DNA of 64,000 nucleotides from Mucilaginibacter sp. (GTDB lineage: Bacteria; Bacteroidota; Bacteroidia; Sphingobacteriales; Sphingobacteriaceae). This document shows, one piece after another, positions 27,993-37,329 of the stretch. The notes under the pieces are model-generated. The model was given only the letters and a program-made list of their open reading frames with translations, did not search any database and had not been told where the DNA came from. The position numbers and the translations under genes are program-made. Numbering within the stretch: position 1 is the stretch's first letter; the number at the start of each line of letters is the position of its first letter. Location of the stretch: the NCBI RefSeq assembly GCF_028288205.1, contig NZ_JAQBOD010000048.1, forward strand, positions 124,001 to 188,000, read 5' to 3'.

Positions 27993-30344
27993 ATGCGCAT
28001 TAAATACCTTCTATACATTTTACTTTTTCTTTTTTCGCTCAATTTTTCAAACCCGGCCCTGGCCCAGCAAACGCCTATATCTTTAGACAAGTTAAAGAGC
28101 ATGAAAGTAAATCAGTTAACTGATGAACAGATAACCATGTATTGGCAACAACTTCAGAACAAGGGTATGTCTGAAAAAGATATTTATGCAGCAGCGCTCC
28201 AGGGAGGGATGCCTCCAGACGAAATACAAAATTTAAAAGATCGGGTAACTTTATTGGGACTAAATAGCAAAACAAATAATAAATCGTCCTCAATAAGTAC
28301 AAAGAAAAAAATAGATTTCTCAAGAAATAAGGACGATTCGGTAACTATGCCCAGTGTGGTTAAGAATGATGTGCCACCTCCCCCACCTCAAAAATTACAG
28401 GTATATGGCGCTAATTTTTTTAACCGGTCAAATATGAAACCTGAACCGAATTTTTCTGTTGCAACCCCAAAAAGCTACGTATTGGGGCCCGGCGATGAGT
28501 TGATCATACTGTTAACCGGGTTAAATGAAAGCACAGAGCAAGGCTCAGTAATTAGTCCGGAAGGAAAACTGCTTATCCCACACGCCGGAACCGTGTATTT
28601 AAACGGATTTACTATTGAACAGGCTACCGCCATAATTAAAAACAAAATGGTTAAAAGTTACCCTGCTTTAAAAACAGGGCAAACACAATTAGCTATAAAT
28701 TTAGGAAATACGCGCCGCATTAATATTATTATAAAAGGAGAAGTAAACACGCCACAGCCAATTATCATTTCTTCATTGGCCAGTTTATCTAATGTACTAT
28801 ATTATTCAGGTGGCCCTAATCAAAACGGCTCATTAAGAAACATCCAGATAATAAGAAATAACAAGCTTTATAAGACTGTTGACTTTTATGACTTTTTACT
28901 AAACTCAGTAAATGTTGATATCCGCCTTGAAGATCAGGATGTGATTAATTTTCCGGTTTACAAAAAAAGAGCAGGAATTAGCGGCGAAATAAAAAGACCT
29001 GCTATTTATGAGTTAAAAGAAGGAGAAACATTGAATGACCTGATCAAATACGCAGGCGGATTTACTGATATCGCGTATAAAGGTATTGCAAAAATTGACC
29101 AGATAAACGACCTGCAGCATGAAGTAAAGGATGTTCCGGCTAATATGTTTTCAAATTATATACCCCACAATGGTGATATGATGACTATTGGAGCTGTAAC
29201 AAATCGCTATACTAACAGAATTGTATTGGAAGGTGCTGTTTATCGCCCGGATATATACGAGCTTACTGCAGGCCTTACACTTGCTCAACTGTTAAAAAAT
29301 GCCCAGGGATTAAAACCCGAGGCTTACATGGATAAGGGTATTATTAGCAGAACCATGCCGGATCTTGAAAAGGTTTCAATATCTTTTGTTCCGGGTGATA
29401 TTGTCAATGGTAAAAATGACATCCCGTTATTACGTGAAGACTCGATTATGATTTTTAACCGCGATGTGTTTACATCTAACCAAAAAATAATTATAGAAGG
29501 GTTTGTTAGAAAACCAAATGTATTTATCTATCGCAAAGGTATTAAGTTAGCTGATGTAATTGCAATGGCCGGTGGATTTAAAGATGAGGCGGCCGACCAT
29601 CATGTTATAGTATCCAGAACAATTAAAAACTCATCTGATAGCGTAGCTAACCAATTAGTTAATGATATTATTGTAGATATGAGCAATAAAGCCGATCCGA
29701 ACATCGATATGGAACTACAGCCAATGGATTTTATTAATGTACCGCGTTTAGTTAACTACCGGGGATTAGGCAATGTACAAATTAAAGGCGAAGTATTGTT
29801 TCCAGGAGATTATCCCGTGCAAAGACGGGATGAAACAGCGCTTGATTTTTTAAAGCGCGCCGGCGGCGTTACACCCTATGGCTCTCTTGAAAATGCCCAG
29901 GTTTATAGAAAAGGTATACGTGTAAATCTTGATCTTGCTTCTACAACTGGTAATCCTACCGCTAATAAAAATATGATATTATTGCCTGGAGACAGTGTAT
30001 ATGTGCCCCGTGTAATTTCATATGTAGAAGTAGCAGGAGCCGTTAATAATCCGCAATATATAAGCTATAAAGGAAGTAGATTTAAATACTATATTAATGC
30101 TGCCGCAGGGACTACAGAAAATGCACGGCTAAAAGGTGCATATATTAAATACCCTGATGGCTTAAATCAACCTGTCAGGCATTTTTTATTCTTCCGAAAT
30201 TACCCAAAAGTAAAACCTGGAAGCAAAATTATAGTGCCTGAAAAAACACCTGATTCTAAATTTAAAATAAGCTTAGGAGACATAAGTGGTATCGCAGCCG
30301 CATTAACCGCAATAGTAAGTATTATAGCTATTTTACATAAATAA
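27993..30344 (+). CDS. Polysaccharide export outer membrane protein, SLBB (Wza-like), locus 1
   Basis: The 783-residue protein has a signal peptide (about 1-25, ending PALAQQ) and a short helical segment. A Poly_export domain follows (around SYVLGPGDELIILLTG), and then multiple SLBB domains, each with a pattern like GEIKRPAIYELKEGETLNDL, ending in a C-terminal hydrophobic segment. This is the large Bacteroidota form of Wza, the outer-membrane channel for capsule or exopolysaccharide. The lipobox of E. coli Wza is absent. The Wzz gene starts 1 base after its stop, so the two are coupled. A homologue lies at 62349-64000. Confidence 0.93.
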   Translation: MRIKYLLYILLFLFSLNFSNPALAQQTPISLDKLKSMKVNQLTDEQITMYWQQLQNKGMSEKDIYAAALQGGMPPDEIQNLKDRVTLLGLNSKTNNKSSSISTKKKIDFSRNKDDSVTMPSVVKNDVPPPPPQKLQVYGANFFNRSNMKPEPNFSVATPKSYVLGPGDELIILLTGLNESTEQGSVISPEGKLLIPHAGTVYLNGFTIEQATAIIKNKMVKSYPALKTGQTQLAINLGNTRRINIIIKGEVNTPQPIIISSLASLSNVLYYSGGPNQNGSLRNIQIIRNNKLYKTVDFYDFLLNSVNVDIRLEDQDVINFPVYKKRAGISGEIKRPAIYELKEGETLNDLIKYAGGFTDIAYKGIAKIDQINDLQHEVKDVPANMFSNYIPHNGDMMTIGAVTNRYTNRIVLEGAVYRPDIYELTAGLTLAQLLKNAQGLKPEAYMDKGIISRTMPDLEKVSISFVPGDIVNGKNDIPLLREDSIMIFNRDVFTSNQKIIIEGFVRKPNVFIYRKGIKLADVIAMAGGFKDEAADHHVIVSRTIKNSSDSVANQLVNDIIVDMSNKADPNIDMELQPMDFINVPRLVNYRGLGNVQIKGEVLFPGDYPVQRRDETALDFLKRAGGVTPYGSLENAQVYRKGIRVNLDLASTTGNPTANKNMILLPGDSVYVPRVISYVEVAGAVNNPQYISYKGSRFKYYINAAAGTTENARLKGAYIKYPDGLNQPVRHFLFFRNYPKVKPGSKIIVPEKTPDSKFKISLGDISGIAAALTAIVSIIAILHK

Positions 30345-30345
30345 T

Positions 30346-31413
30346 ATGAGCCAGGAAAATTCTAATTATCCTTACGAGCCGGAATTCTCTCTTAAAAAGT
30401 TGCTTAATGACCGTGTTAGCGATATTAAATACGTTTTAAAATTTAAAAAATCATTAGCGCTGGTTATAATAATTGGTGCTTTATTAGGTGCATTAGCTGC
30501 GTGGCTAAAAAGACCTACTTATACAGCAAGATTAACTTTTGTTGTAGATGATTCAAAATCGTCCGGAGGTGGTGGTGGCTTATCTGCTCTGGCTGGGTTA
30601 GCTGGCTTTAACCTGGACGGATTAGGCGGCGCCAGCGGTGTATTAGCCGGTGATAATGTTGAAGAATTAATTAAAAGTCGTAAGCTAATTAAGAAAACGC
30701 TCATAACTGCTTACGATACCACCCAAACACTTGCAGACCGGTATGCCACGGTAAATAAGCTAAATAGCAAGTGGCTGAAATATAGTCCTGATGGCAAAAT
30801 AATCCGTTTTCCATTAAATGGTATTAATAATACGCGATTACAAGATAGTTTACTGCATGAAATGACCGAATTGATTTTAGCGGATGAATTTGGGATAGCC
30901 AAGACCGATAAAAAGTTAGGCTTTTTTGAAGTAAATGCTACCATGAAAGATGAAAAACTGGCCCAGCTTTTTTGTACCAGGATGATTAATCAGTCAACAG
31001 ATTTTTTTATCAGCACAAAAACCAAAAGATTAAGAGATAATGTAACCCGTTTACAAAAACGTGCAGATAGTATTGGTATAATTCTTAATCATAAAACTTA
31101 TTCAGTAGCTGTGGCCAATCAAAGCATATTAGACCTAAATCCTGCTTACACAACAGCAAATGCTAACATTGAAGTAAAAGAGCGTGATAAAATTGTGTTA
31201 TCGACTGTTTATTCTGAAACAGTTAAAAACTTAGAATCCAGCAAAACTATGCTTGCCCAAGAAACACCGACAGTTCAAATTGTTGATGAACCAGAATTAC
31301 CTTTAAAAAAGAACAAGCTTAAATTTTATATAGCCATTCCAACCGGCATGCTATTATTGGGAATAATATTTAGCTTTTATATATTATTAACCCGTAAAGA
31401 AACTAAAATCTAA
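30346..31413 (+). CDS. Wzz-type polysaccharide co-polymerase without kinase domain, locus 1
   Basis: The 355-residue protein has transmembrane segments at about 35-53 and 326-347 around a periplasmic helical domain. A Gly/Leu-rich stretch follows the first membrane segment (about 74-104, beginning GGGGGLSALAGLAG). This is the Wzz (chain-length determinant) layout. No BY-kinase domain or Tyr-rich tail is present, so chain length is not controlled by an attached kinase. It pairs with the SLBB channel upstream. Its 3' end overlaps the convergent Wzi gene by 11 bases. Confidence 0.92.
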   Translation: MSQENSNYPYEPEFSLKKLLNDRVSDIKYVLKFKKSLALVIIIGALLGALAAWLKRPTYTARLTFVVDDSKSSGGGGGLSALAGLAGFNLDGLGGASGVLAGDNVEELIKSRKLIKKTLITAYDTTQTLADRYATVNKLNSKWLKYSPDGKIIRFPLNGINNTRLQDSLLHEMTELILADEFGIAKTDKKLGFFEVNATMKDEKLAQLFCTRMINQSTDFFISTKTKRLRDNVTRLQKRADSIGIILNHKTYSVAVANQSILDLNPAYTTANANIEVKERDKIVLSTVYSETVKNLESSKTMLAQETPTVQIVDEPELPLKKNKLKFYIAIPTGMLLLGIIFSFYILLTRKETKI

Positions 31414-33106
31414 AGGTTACGCCCAGCTCACCATGGAAATTATACACATCATTATGCGGGATGTAATAATTACCCGGAACATAATCTTTTAATATCCATT
31501 CATAATTGAACGATTTAATCTGCTGTAGTTTTGCATTAAATATTAAATTCTTGTAGTTCCATTCCCCCTGCAAACCAAAGGCAAAGTCTACCCAACTCCT
31601 GCTATTACCATTGATATCGGGAAAGAATTCATGATAAAAATCAACATCATGTTCATATCGCTCAAATCTAATTCCCAATTTTTTTAAGCCTGATACCCAA
31701 CTAATATCCATAGATTGTATATTACCTCCCGGGCCTATACCAGCTCCAAAAACCTGTCCTTCCTGGGTATCACCTTGTAATAACTGATAATTTACATACC
31801 ATAATCCCGATCCTGTACGTACTATTCGTTCTGCAGTTAATGAAAGTTGAGTGATTTCAGAACTAATTACGATATGTTGTTCAGAAGAGCCGGGAATTGC
31901 GATCATCTTTCTGAAACCAAAAACATAAGCCCTTGCATGATCTGGCGAACCTATAAAATCATTGAAATTATAAGAATTATCAGTTACCCCATATTCAAAA
32001 TAAACCTCTGCTTGAGCTTTAGGAAATAACCATCTGCTATATATAGAGGTTTGTTGTTCGCGAGGATAAGCATCGCCAATACCATTATTAATACTTTTCT
32101 TTTGAAATGGTGTAAAAAATGGGATATAATCACTGAAGCTTTTAACATCCCCACTATAAGATACAAAGGTTCTTATAAAACCTAAAGTAAAATTGGGTAT
32201 CCATTTAGGATGATAATTAATATTTAATCCGGCAAGATAACGCCACTCATTTCTTGCGGGGTATACTAAATTTGTTCCATCTGATAAAGAAGTAGTTAAA
32301 AGCGCTGGAAAGTTAGAATTTTCTAACTTTCCTCCAATTATTTGCCCCTCAAAAAACCCAATGGGTGTTTTTACAGGCTTAACTGTATTTACTGTAACGT
32401 GCTTAAATCCCGGAGCATTATTTGTTAAAATTAGCGCGTTACTTATGCCTGGTCCCCACCATAAATTTTCATTTGAAAGCCCCACAGATACAGAGCCAAA
32501 AGTTAACCTAATACTGCTTTGCCCCCAAAATGCTTTCCTATAAGCTCCGTTACCGTATCGTTCCGGCCAATCTATTAAGCTATGAAACTGATAATAATTA
32601 GCCACTTCCTGATCAGAATGACCAGAAGCATACCCGTTAAATGCCGGGTTAACTGCATAAACAAATTCGGGGCGTAGTTGTATACTTAAAGGTCCAAGTT
32701 TAAAGTAAAAACCTCCACTAATCATTGTTTGATAACCTTTGGCCGGTATCATTGCTCCGTCATTCCAACCGTAGGGATGATCTGAATTAAATTGCTGTTG
32801 CCACGTTAATGGTAATATTTGAAAAACACCCAACCCTTTAGCAAAAGAAACCGGACCAGCCTGAACCCAATGGTCTTTTGCAAGCGTACTATCCGGATCA
32901 TATGCGTTATGAGCATTTATAGAAGTAGAGGAAATTGGACGAACTGTGAAAGATAGGTTTGTGTCAATTTTACCAAGGAGCTGCATTCTTCTATAATAAT
33001 CATCAAGAACGGGTGTCCCTACAGGGATTGATTGTGCGCTTACCTTACTGTAAAAAATTATGAAAGTAAATAAATGTATTAAATATGCAATATATATATT
33101 TTTCAT
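31403..33106 (-). CDS. Capsule assembly Wzi family barrel, copy 2
   Basis: The 567-residue protein has a signal peptide ending KVSAQ, then PVGTPVLDDYYRRMQLLG, and a beta-barrel C-terminal part with HPYGWNDGAMIPAKGYQT, WWGPGISNALI and MDISWVSGLKKLG. These are Wzi marks. E. coli Wzi is an outer-membrane beta-barrel lectin that ties K30 capsule to the cell surface. It is clearly a paralogue of the gene 12 bases upstream (33119-34813). The last gene of a three-gene operon, it ends convergently with wzz. Confidence 0.9.
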   Translation of the reverse strand: MKNIYIAYLIHLFTFIIFYSKVSAQSIPVGTPVLDDYYRRMQLLGKIDTNLSFTVRPISSTSINAHNAYDPDSTLAKDHWVQAGPVSFAKGLGVFQILPLTWQQQFNSDHPYGWNDGAMIPAKGYQTMISGGFYFKLGPLSIQLRPEFVYAVNPAFNGYASGHSDQEVANYYQFHSLIDWPERYGNGAYRKAFWGQSSIRLTFGSVSVGLSNENLWWGPGISNALILTNNAPGFKHVTVNTVKPVKTPIGFFEGQIIGGKLENSNFPALLTTSLSDGTNLVYPARNEWRYLAGLNINYHPKWIPNFTLGFIRTFVSYSGDVKSFSDYIPFFTPFQKKSINNGIGDAYPREQQTSIYSRWLFPKAQAEVYFEYGVTDNSYNFNDFIGSPDHARAYVFGFRKMIAIPGSSEQHIVISSEITQLSLTAERIVRTGSGLWYVNYQLLQGDTQEGQVFGAGIGPGGNIQSMDISWVSGLKKLGIRFERYEHDVDFYHEFFPDINGNSRSWVDFAFGLQGEWNYKNLIFNAKLQQIKSFNYEWILKDYVPGNYYIPHNDVYNFHGELGVTFRF

Positions 33107-33118
33107 TTTGATTATCGG

Positions 33119-34813
33119 TTAAAACCTATAATTAACACCTGTCTGAATTTGAAGGTTAAACTTACTTACCTGGTTTGCAAAGGTAATATCGTCTCCTGGT
33201 TGCTTTAAGGCCCATTGATAATCTAATGATTGTATACCCTGAAGTTTAGCATTAAAAACAAAGTTCTTGTAGTTCCATTCACCGTTAAAAGCTAAACTCA
33301 TATCTACCCAATGTCTTGTATAATCTTTGCTATCAGCAAATGCATAATAATAAAAATCATTATTATGAACGTAACGTTCAATTTGCAATCCTATTTTTTT
33401 TAATCCTTTTATCCAGCTAACATCTACCGACTGTAAATTAGCACCTGGTCCAATACCTGCCCCCAATACTTCCCCCATATTTGTATAGCCCTGCCGTATA
33501 TTTTGGCTAACATACCATTCTTTTCTATTCAAAATATCATTGACAGAAGTTTCCTGTAATTGAGTAGCTTCAACACTAATCATGATATTTTCATCATGCG
33601 AGTGATTAAATGGTAAAATTTTTCTAATACCGAAAATATAGGCACGCGAATTATTAGGTGTTAATAATTGCTGAAGAAAATCTTGGGTATTATTATATTG
33701 GCCATATTCAAAATAAATTTCAGCATGCTCTTGTGGCCAAAGCCAGCGCATAAATACTGAACTTAATTGATCTGACTTACTAATAGGATTATCTGGCGCA
33801 TTTGTTTGCTTAACAGGAGAAAAAAGCGGCAAATAATCTCTAATACTACTCAAATTTTTACCATAGGTTTGTGAACTTTGATCAAAGCCTAAAAACAAAC
33901 CGGGAACCCACTTTGGTTGCCATGTTATAATAATACCCGCCAAATATCTCCACTCATTCTGTTTTCGTACATATAGATCAGTACCGAAATAATAATGATC
34001 AGGTTCCAGTGGTGGGAAACCTGAATTATTCAGAGCTCCGGCAATTAATTGTCCTTCAAAAGAACCTATAGGTGTTTGCACGGGATGCAATGTATTTAGT
34101 GTTAAATGCGGGAAACCCGGTGCACTATTACTCATCAATAACGAATTACGAATACCCGGCCCCCACCACAAATTTTCAGTGGATAAACCAAAAGACAAAG
34201 ATTTAAAGTTTAATCGTATGCTGCTTTGTCCCCAAGATATTCGGTTATAACTACCTGTACCGAATTGAACCGGCAGATCAATATTGTTATAGATGTCATA
34301 ATATCGGGCAAAAATAACATCATAGTGATTTTTGTTAAAATTTTCGAAATTAGAATTTTCAGCTATAACTAACTCTGGCCTGAATTGAACAGTTAACAAA
34401 CCGTATTTCGCAAATATTCCCAGGCTAATTAACGTTTGTGAGCCCTTAGCAGGTATCATTAAACCATCATTCCACCCATACGGATGATCAGAATTAAACT
34501 GAGTTTGAATGGTCAAGGGCAAAAGGCTGGCCTTTAGTTTTCCATCTTTACTTTGCCATGAACTGGTTGCGTTCATTACATTATAACGTTTCTCCGTACT
34601 ATCCGGATAAAACGCATCTGCTTTTTTATCAATATAATTTGGAAATAATGGCCGAACCATAAAAGATACTGTTGTATCCGTAGCTCCCAACAATTGCGCT
34701 CTTCTATAATAATCCTCTACAGCAGTAGTCCCTACCGGTAGGGACTGCGCATGAATCTGAGCTTGAATAAAAACCAATAGGACGCCTATAATTGTAAGCT
34801 TTATGATTTTCAT
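33119..34813 (-). CDS. Capsule assembly Wzi family barrel, copy 1
   Basis: The 564-residue protein has a signal peptide ending IHAQ, then PVGTTAVEDYYRRAQLLG, and a barrel with HPYGWNDGLMIPAKGSQT, WWGPGIRNSLLM and SVDVSWIKGLKKIG. It shares all landmark segments with copy 2 at the same spacing, so the pair arose by tandem duplication. Its start overlaps the lipoprotein stop by 4 bases. A role in anchoring surface polysaccharide at the outer membrane is inferred from the family. Confidence 0.9.
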   Translation of the reverse strand: MKIIKLTIIGVLLVFIQAQIHAQSLPVGTTAVEDYYRRAQLLGATDTTVSFMVRPLFPNYIDKKADAFYPDSTEKRYNVMNATSSWQSKDGKLKASLLPLTIQTQFNSDHPYGWNDGLMIPAKGSQTLISLGIFAKYGLLTVQFRPELVIAENSNFENFNKNHYDVIFARYYDIYNNIDLPVQFGTGSYNRISWGQSSIRLNFKSLSFGLSTENLWWGPGIRNSLLMSNSAPGFPHLTLNTLHPVQTPIGSFEGQLIAGALNNSGFPPLEPDHYYFGTDLYVRKQNEWRYLAGIIITWQPKWVPGLFLGFDQSSQTYGKNLSSIRDYLPLFSPVKQTNAPDNPISKSDQLSSVFMRWLWPQEHAEIYFEYGQYNNTQDFLQQLLTPNNSRAYIFGIRKILPFNHSHDENIMISVEATQLQETSVNDILNRKEWYVSQNIRQGYTNMGEVLGAGIGPGANLQSVDVSWIKGLKKIGLQIERYVHNNDFYYYAFADSKDYTRHWVDMSLAFNGEWNYKNFVFNAKLQGIQSLDYQWALKQPGDDITFANQVSKFNLQIQTGVNYRF

Positions 34814-35457
34814 AAGGTAATTGCTTTGATGTTGATATTATCTACCGACCAACTTTCATCGCACTTTGGATCAGGAGAATTAGGTTGAACCAATTTATCT
34901 AAGCATTGTAATAACAGGGTATTATTTGTATGCCTAAAGGTTTTTGTAATTTTATATTGTGTTGTTCCGTTAGGTCCAGCAGAAAGACAAACTCCGGGCA
35001 AATCGGTTCTATAAGCGCCTGTTTTGGGATTATTATAGTTATTTGGATAATCATTTGGATAGGATTGGGGAGAGCAAAAGCCACCTGCCGGACATATACT
35101 ATTTGAAAATGTAGTATTAACGTACAGGTTTCCATCTACCAGCATTTGCCATATATCCGGGCCATCAGGAGCAGATTTATTTCCATCCCAACTATCATGA
35201 ATATAGAGATCAAATGATATGGTAATCAGATCATGTTTAGGTAAATTATTAAGTGTTAAGTTAAAATAGCCCTTATTATCATTGCAATTATACCGTCCCA
35301 AAACAGTAGAACCATTATATTGTTCTAAAAATCCGTTGCGGATGTTAGATAAGTTATTGGTTTCGAAATCATTATTATAAACAGTAACCTCATTGTTTAC
35401 ATGCGTCTTACAAGAGATAAAGAAAATAAATAGTATGAGTAGATTTTTTTTATTCAT
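34810..35457 (-). CDS. Predicted lipoprotein of unknown function in the Wzi operon
   Basis: The 215-residue protein has an N-terminal segment ending FFISC (Cys 16), a lipoprotein signal. The rest reads as a beta-sandwich: repeated short strands, several Cys that may form disulfides, and segments such as DLYIHDSWDGN and IWQMLVDGNLYVNTTF. The look is that of a carbohydrate-binding or lectin-like domain, but I do not recognise a family. It is the first gene of the operon with two Wzi barrels, so a surface polysaccharide-binding partner is plausible. Confidence 0.7.
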   Translation of the reverse strand: MNKKNLLILFIFFISCKTHVNNEVTVYNNDFETNNLSNIRNGFLEQYNGSTVLGRYNCNDNKGYFNLTLNNLPKHDLITISFDLYIHDSWDGNKSAPDGPDIWQMLVDGNLYVNTTFSNSICPAGGFCSPQSYPNDYPNNYNNPKTGAYRTDLPGVCLSAGPNGTTQYKITKTFRHTNNTLLLQCLDKLVQPNSPDPKCDESWSVDNINIKAITL

Positions 35458-35473
35458 AGGAACCTAAATTATT

Positions 35474-35481
35474 CAAATATA
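35474..35481 (-). promoter_or_regulatory. -7 promoter box of the lipoprotein/Wzi operon
   Basis: The minus strand reads TATATTTG at 35481-35474, an exact TAnnTTTG match 16 bases before the ATG at 35457. The -33 element is unclear; TTG words lie slightly too close. Confidence 0.42.
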
Positions 35482-35632
35482 GCTCTTCCAACAAGCAATT
35501 TGAATTTTAATTATTTTTTATTTTAGTTCCATTTTAACAATATAAAATGTATCAATGAAGTCAGACTACTACTATTTTGCTTCTATTTACTTCTATAAAT
35601 TATCTAAAATAGCAATAGGTAATAATGGTATG

Positions 35633-37033
35633 TTAAAATGCATTTTCATCGCCTTTTAACGAATTCCAAATAGTAAGGAAAATGATTTTAAGGTCAAGCA
35701 GGAATGACCAATTCTCCAGATACCATACATCAGCTTCTACACGTTGAAGCATAGCATCAGTCGTTTTTGTTTCTCCTCTTAGACCATTGATCTGCGCATA
35801 GCCTGTAATGCCTGGTTTAAGAAAGTGCCTAACCATAAATTTGTCTATCAATTGTGCATATTGTTTGGTATGGCTAATCATGTGAGGTCTGGGACCAACT
35901 ACCGACATATTGCCTATTAAAACATTAAAAAATTGAGGTAGCTCATCTAAACTTGATCTGCGTAAAAAGGAACCTAAATTGGTAATACGCGTATCATTAC
36001 GCGTAGCCTGCTTTTTATGTGAATCTACATTAACCTTCATGCTTCTAAATTTGTAGCATTTAAAAGGTTTGTTGTTTCTACCTGATCTTATCTGAACAAA
36101 AAATATTGGACCTTTAGATCCTAATTTAATTAGTATTGCCAGTATTGGAAAAAGCCAGCTAAAAACGAATAGTATGATGAATAATGAAAATATACAATCA
36201 AATAATCGCTTTATAACTCTATTTAGCATATTTTCAAGTGGCTCTGGTCGTACAGATATTACCGGTATATGTCCAAAATTTTCTATATAGGTTGGTCTTT
36301 TTGCAAAATCAAAATATTCAGGTACAAACTTAAACCTAATTAAGTTTTTATCAGCCTCTAACATTAATTGCTCTACTTTATCAGATTCTGAATTGGGAAG
36401 GGTGCAAAATATTTCATCAATATTATTTGATATTACATATCGTATACAATCTTTTATTAAACCACTATATATATCTTTATACTTTATATTTTCTGGGTTA
36501 TCATCAAAGAAACCCATCAATTTATAGCCCAATTCTGGATTGCTTGCAAAAAATTGATGCAAATCTTGTCCTATTCGCCCCCCCCCAACTATAACAAAAG
36601 TTCTGTTATCAATCAATGAAGCTCGCTCACTTTTACGTATGCTCAAGAAAATGAGTTTCCAAATACTCAACAAGAATCCAAATATAATTAACGAGTAAAT
36701 TAAATATTCGCGAGTTATAAAATAGGACTTTGTACCTATTAAGATAACTGCAGTAAAACCTACAAAACTTAAAAAAAGAAGATATGTTTTTATTACACCC
36801 CGATATGTTTTTATTGAATCTTTGGTTAAAACATGTTCGTATAAACCTGTAATATTAGCAGCTAATAACCATATTAAATTAAAAACCAATACAACTGGCA
36901 AGTAATGATTATCTGTCCAAAATGGGGAAGTATTATCAACGATAAAATAGGTTATAATCATACTTATGTTTAGTATAACATAGTCTATAGTAAGATTAAT
37001 AGCTTTTATAAAAGTAGTGTATCTGTGTATCAT
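35633..37033 (-). CDS. Undecaprenyl-phosphate glucose phosphotransferase-type initiating enzyme (WcaJ/EpsE-like)
   Basis: The 466-residue polyprenyl-phosphate hexose-1-phosphate transferase has an N-terminal membrane domain (about 10-132) and a Rossmann-like CoA-binding_3 domain (about 145-265, starting VIVGGGRIGQD). A membrane hairpin (about 275-302) precedes the catalytic domain, with KCYKFRSMK (325-333), DELPQFFN (363-370) and VVGPRPH (378-384). It loads the first sugar-phosphate onto undecaprenyl phosphate, starting repeat-unit synthesis. It is the only initiating transferase in the window. Its leader contains a hairpin with a T tract 10 bases from the ATG. Confidence 0.93.
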   Translation of the reverse strand: MIHRYTTFIKAINLTIDYVILNISMIITYFIVDNTSPFWTDNHYLPVVLVFNLIWLLAANITGLYEHVLTKDSIKTYRGVIKTYLLFLSFVGFTAVILIGTKSYFITREYLIYSLIIFGFLLSIWKLIFLSIRKSERASLIDNRTFVIVGGGRIGQDLHQFFASNPELGYKLMGFFDDNPENIKYKDIYSGLIKDCIRYVISNNIDEIFCTLPNSESDKVEQLMLEADKNLIRFKFVPEYFDFAKRPTYIENFGHIPVISVRPEPLENMLNRVIKRLFDCIFSLFIILFVFSWLFPILAILIKLGSKGPIFFVQIRSGRNNKPFKCYKFRSMKVNVDSHKKQATRNDTRITNLGSFLRRSSLDELPQFFNVLIGNMSVVGPRPHMISHTKQYAQLIDKFMVRHFLKPGITGYAQINGLRGETKTTDAMLQRVEADVWYLENWSFLLDLKIIFLTIWNSLKGDENAF

Positions 37034-37047
37034 TGAGAAAATAAAAA

Positions 37048-37064
37048 CGCTATCATAAATAGCG
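37048..37064 (-). terminator. Terminator-like or attenuator hairpin just before the WcaJ-like gene
   Basis: On the minus strand CGCTAT / ATAGCG with loop TTATG is followed by TTTTTATTTTC. The T tract ends about 10 bases before the ATG at 37033. It could stop transcripts from the upstream gene cluster or act as an attenuator in the leader. The stem is only 6 bp, so strength is moderate. Confidence 0.45.
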
Positions 37065-37176
37065 CTAATTATTAATTACATTTTTAATGTAATCTTCATT
37101 ACAAATATGCTAAATATATTATTCATTCGATAACATACTTAACTATTTAGCGTTGGTAGCTGATTTTATTATTTGA

Positions 37177-37234
37177 CAAATATAAATTAATTAGTGTTTA
37201 TGCTTGCCTTAAATAAGGCTAATTAATTTAGGCA
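37177..37234 (-). promoter_or_regulatory. Promoter with nested inverted repeat upstream of the WcaJ-like gene
   Basis: The minus strand reads TATATTTG at 37184-37177 (exact TAnnTTTG). Directly upstream are nested palindromes: GCCTTAAATAAGGC (37206-37219) inside a wider pair, TTGCCTTAAAT with ATTTAGGCAA (37205-37234). They cover the -33 area, as an operator would. The leader to the ATG would be about 140 bases. Confidence 0.4.
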
Positions 37235-37329
37235 ATCCTCTTATATATTTGTATTAAACAACAAGTAATTCTATTTTTTTTCTGCACAAATGCTTCATTA
37301 TATCAAATTATAAGAAGCTAAAAAATACA

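Noticed and set aside
31403..31413. Possible frameshift where wzz and wzi frames overlap
   Set aside because: They are on opposite strands and each ends in a normal stop codon; it is a convergent overlap of gene ends.
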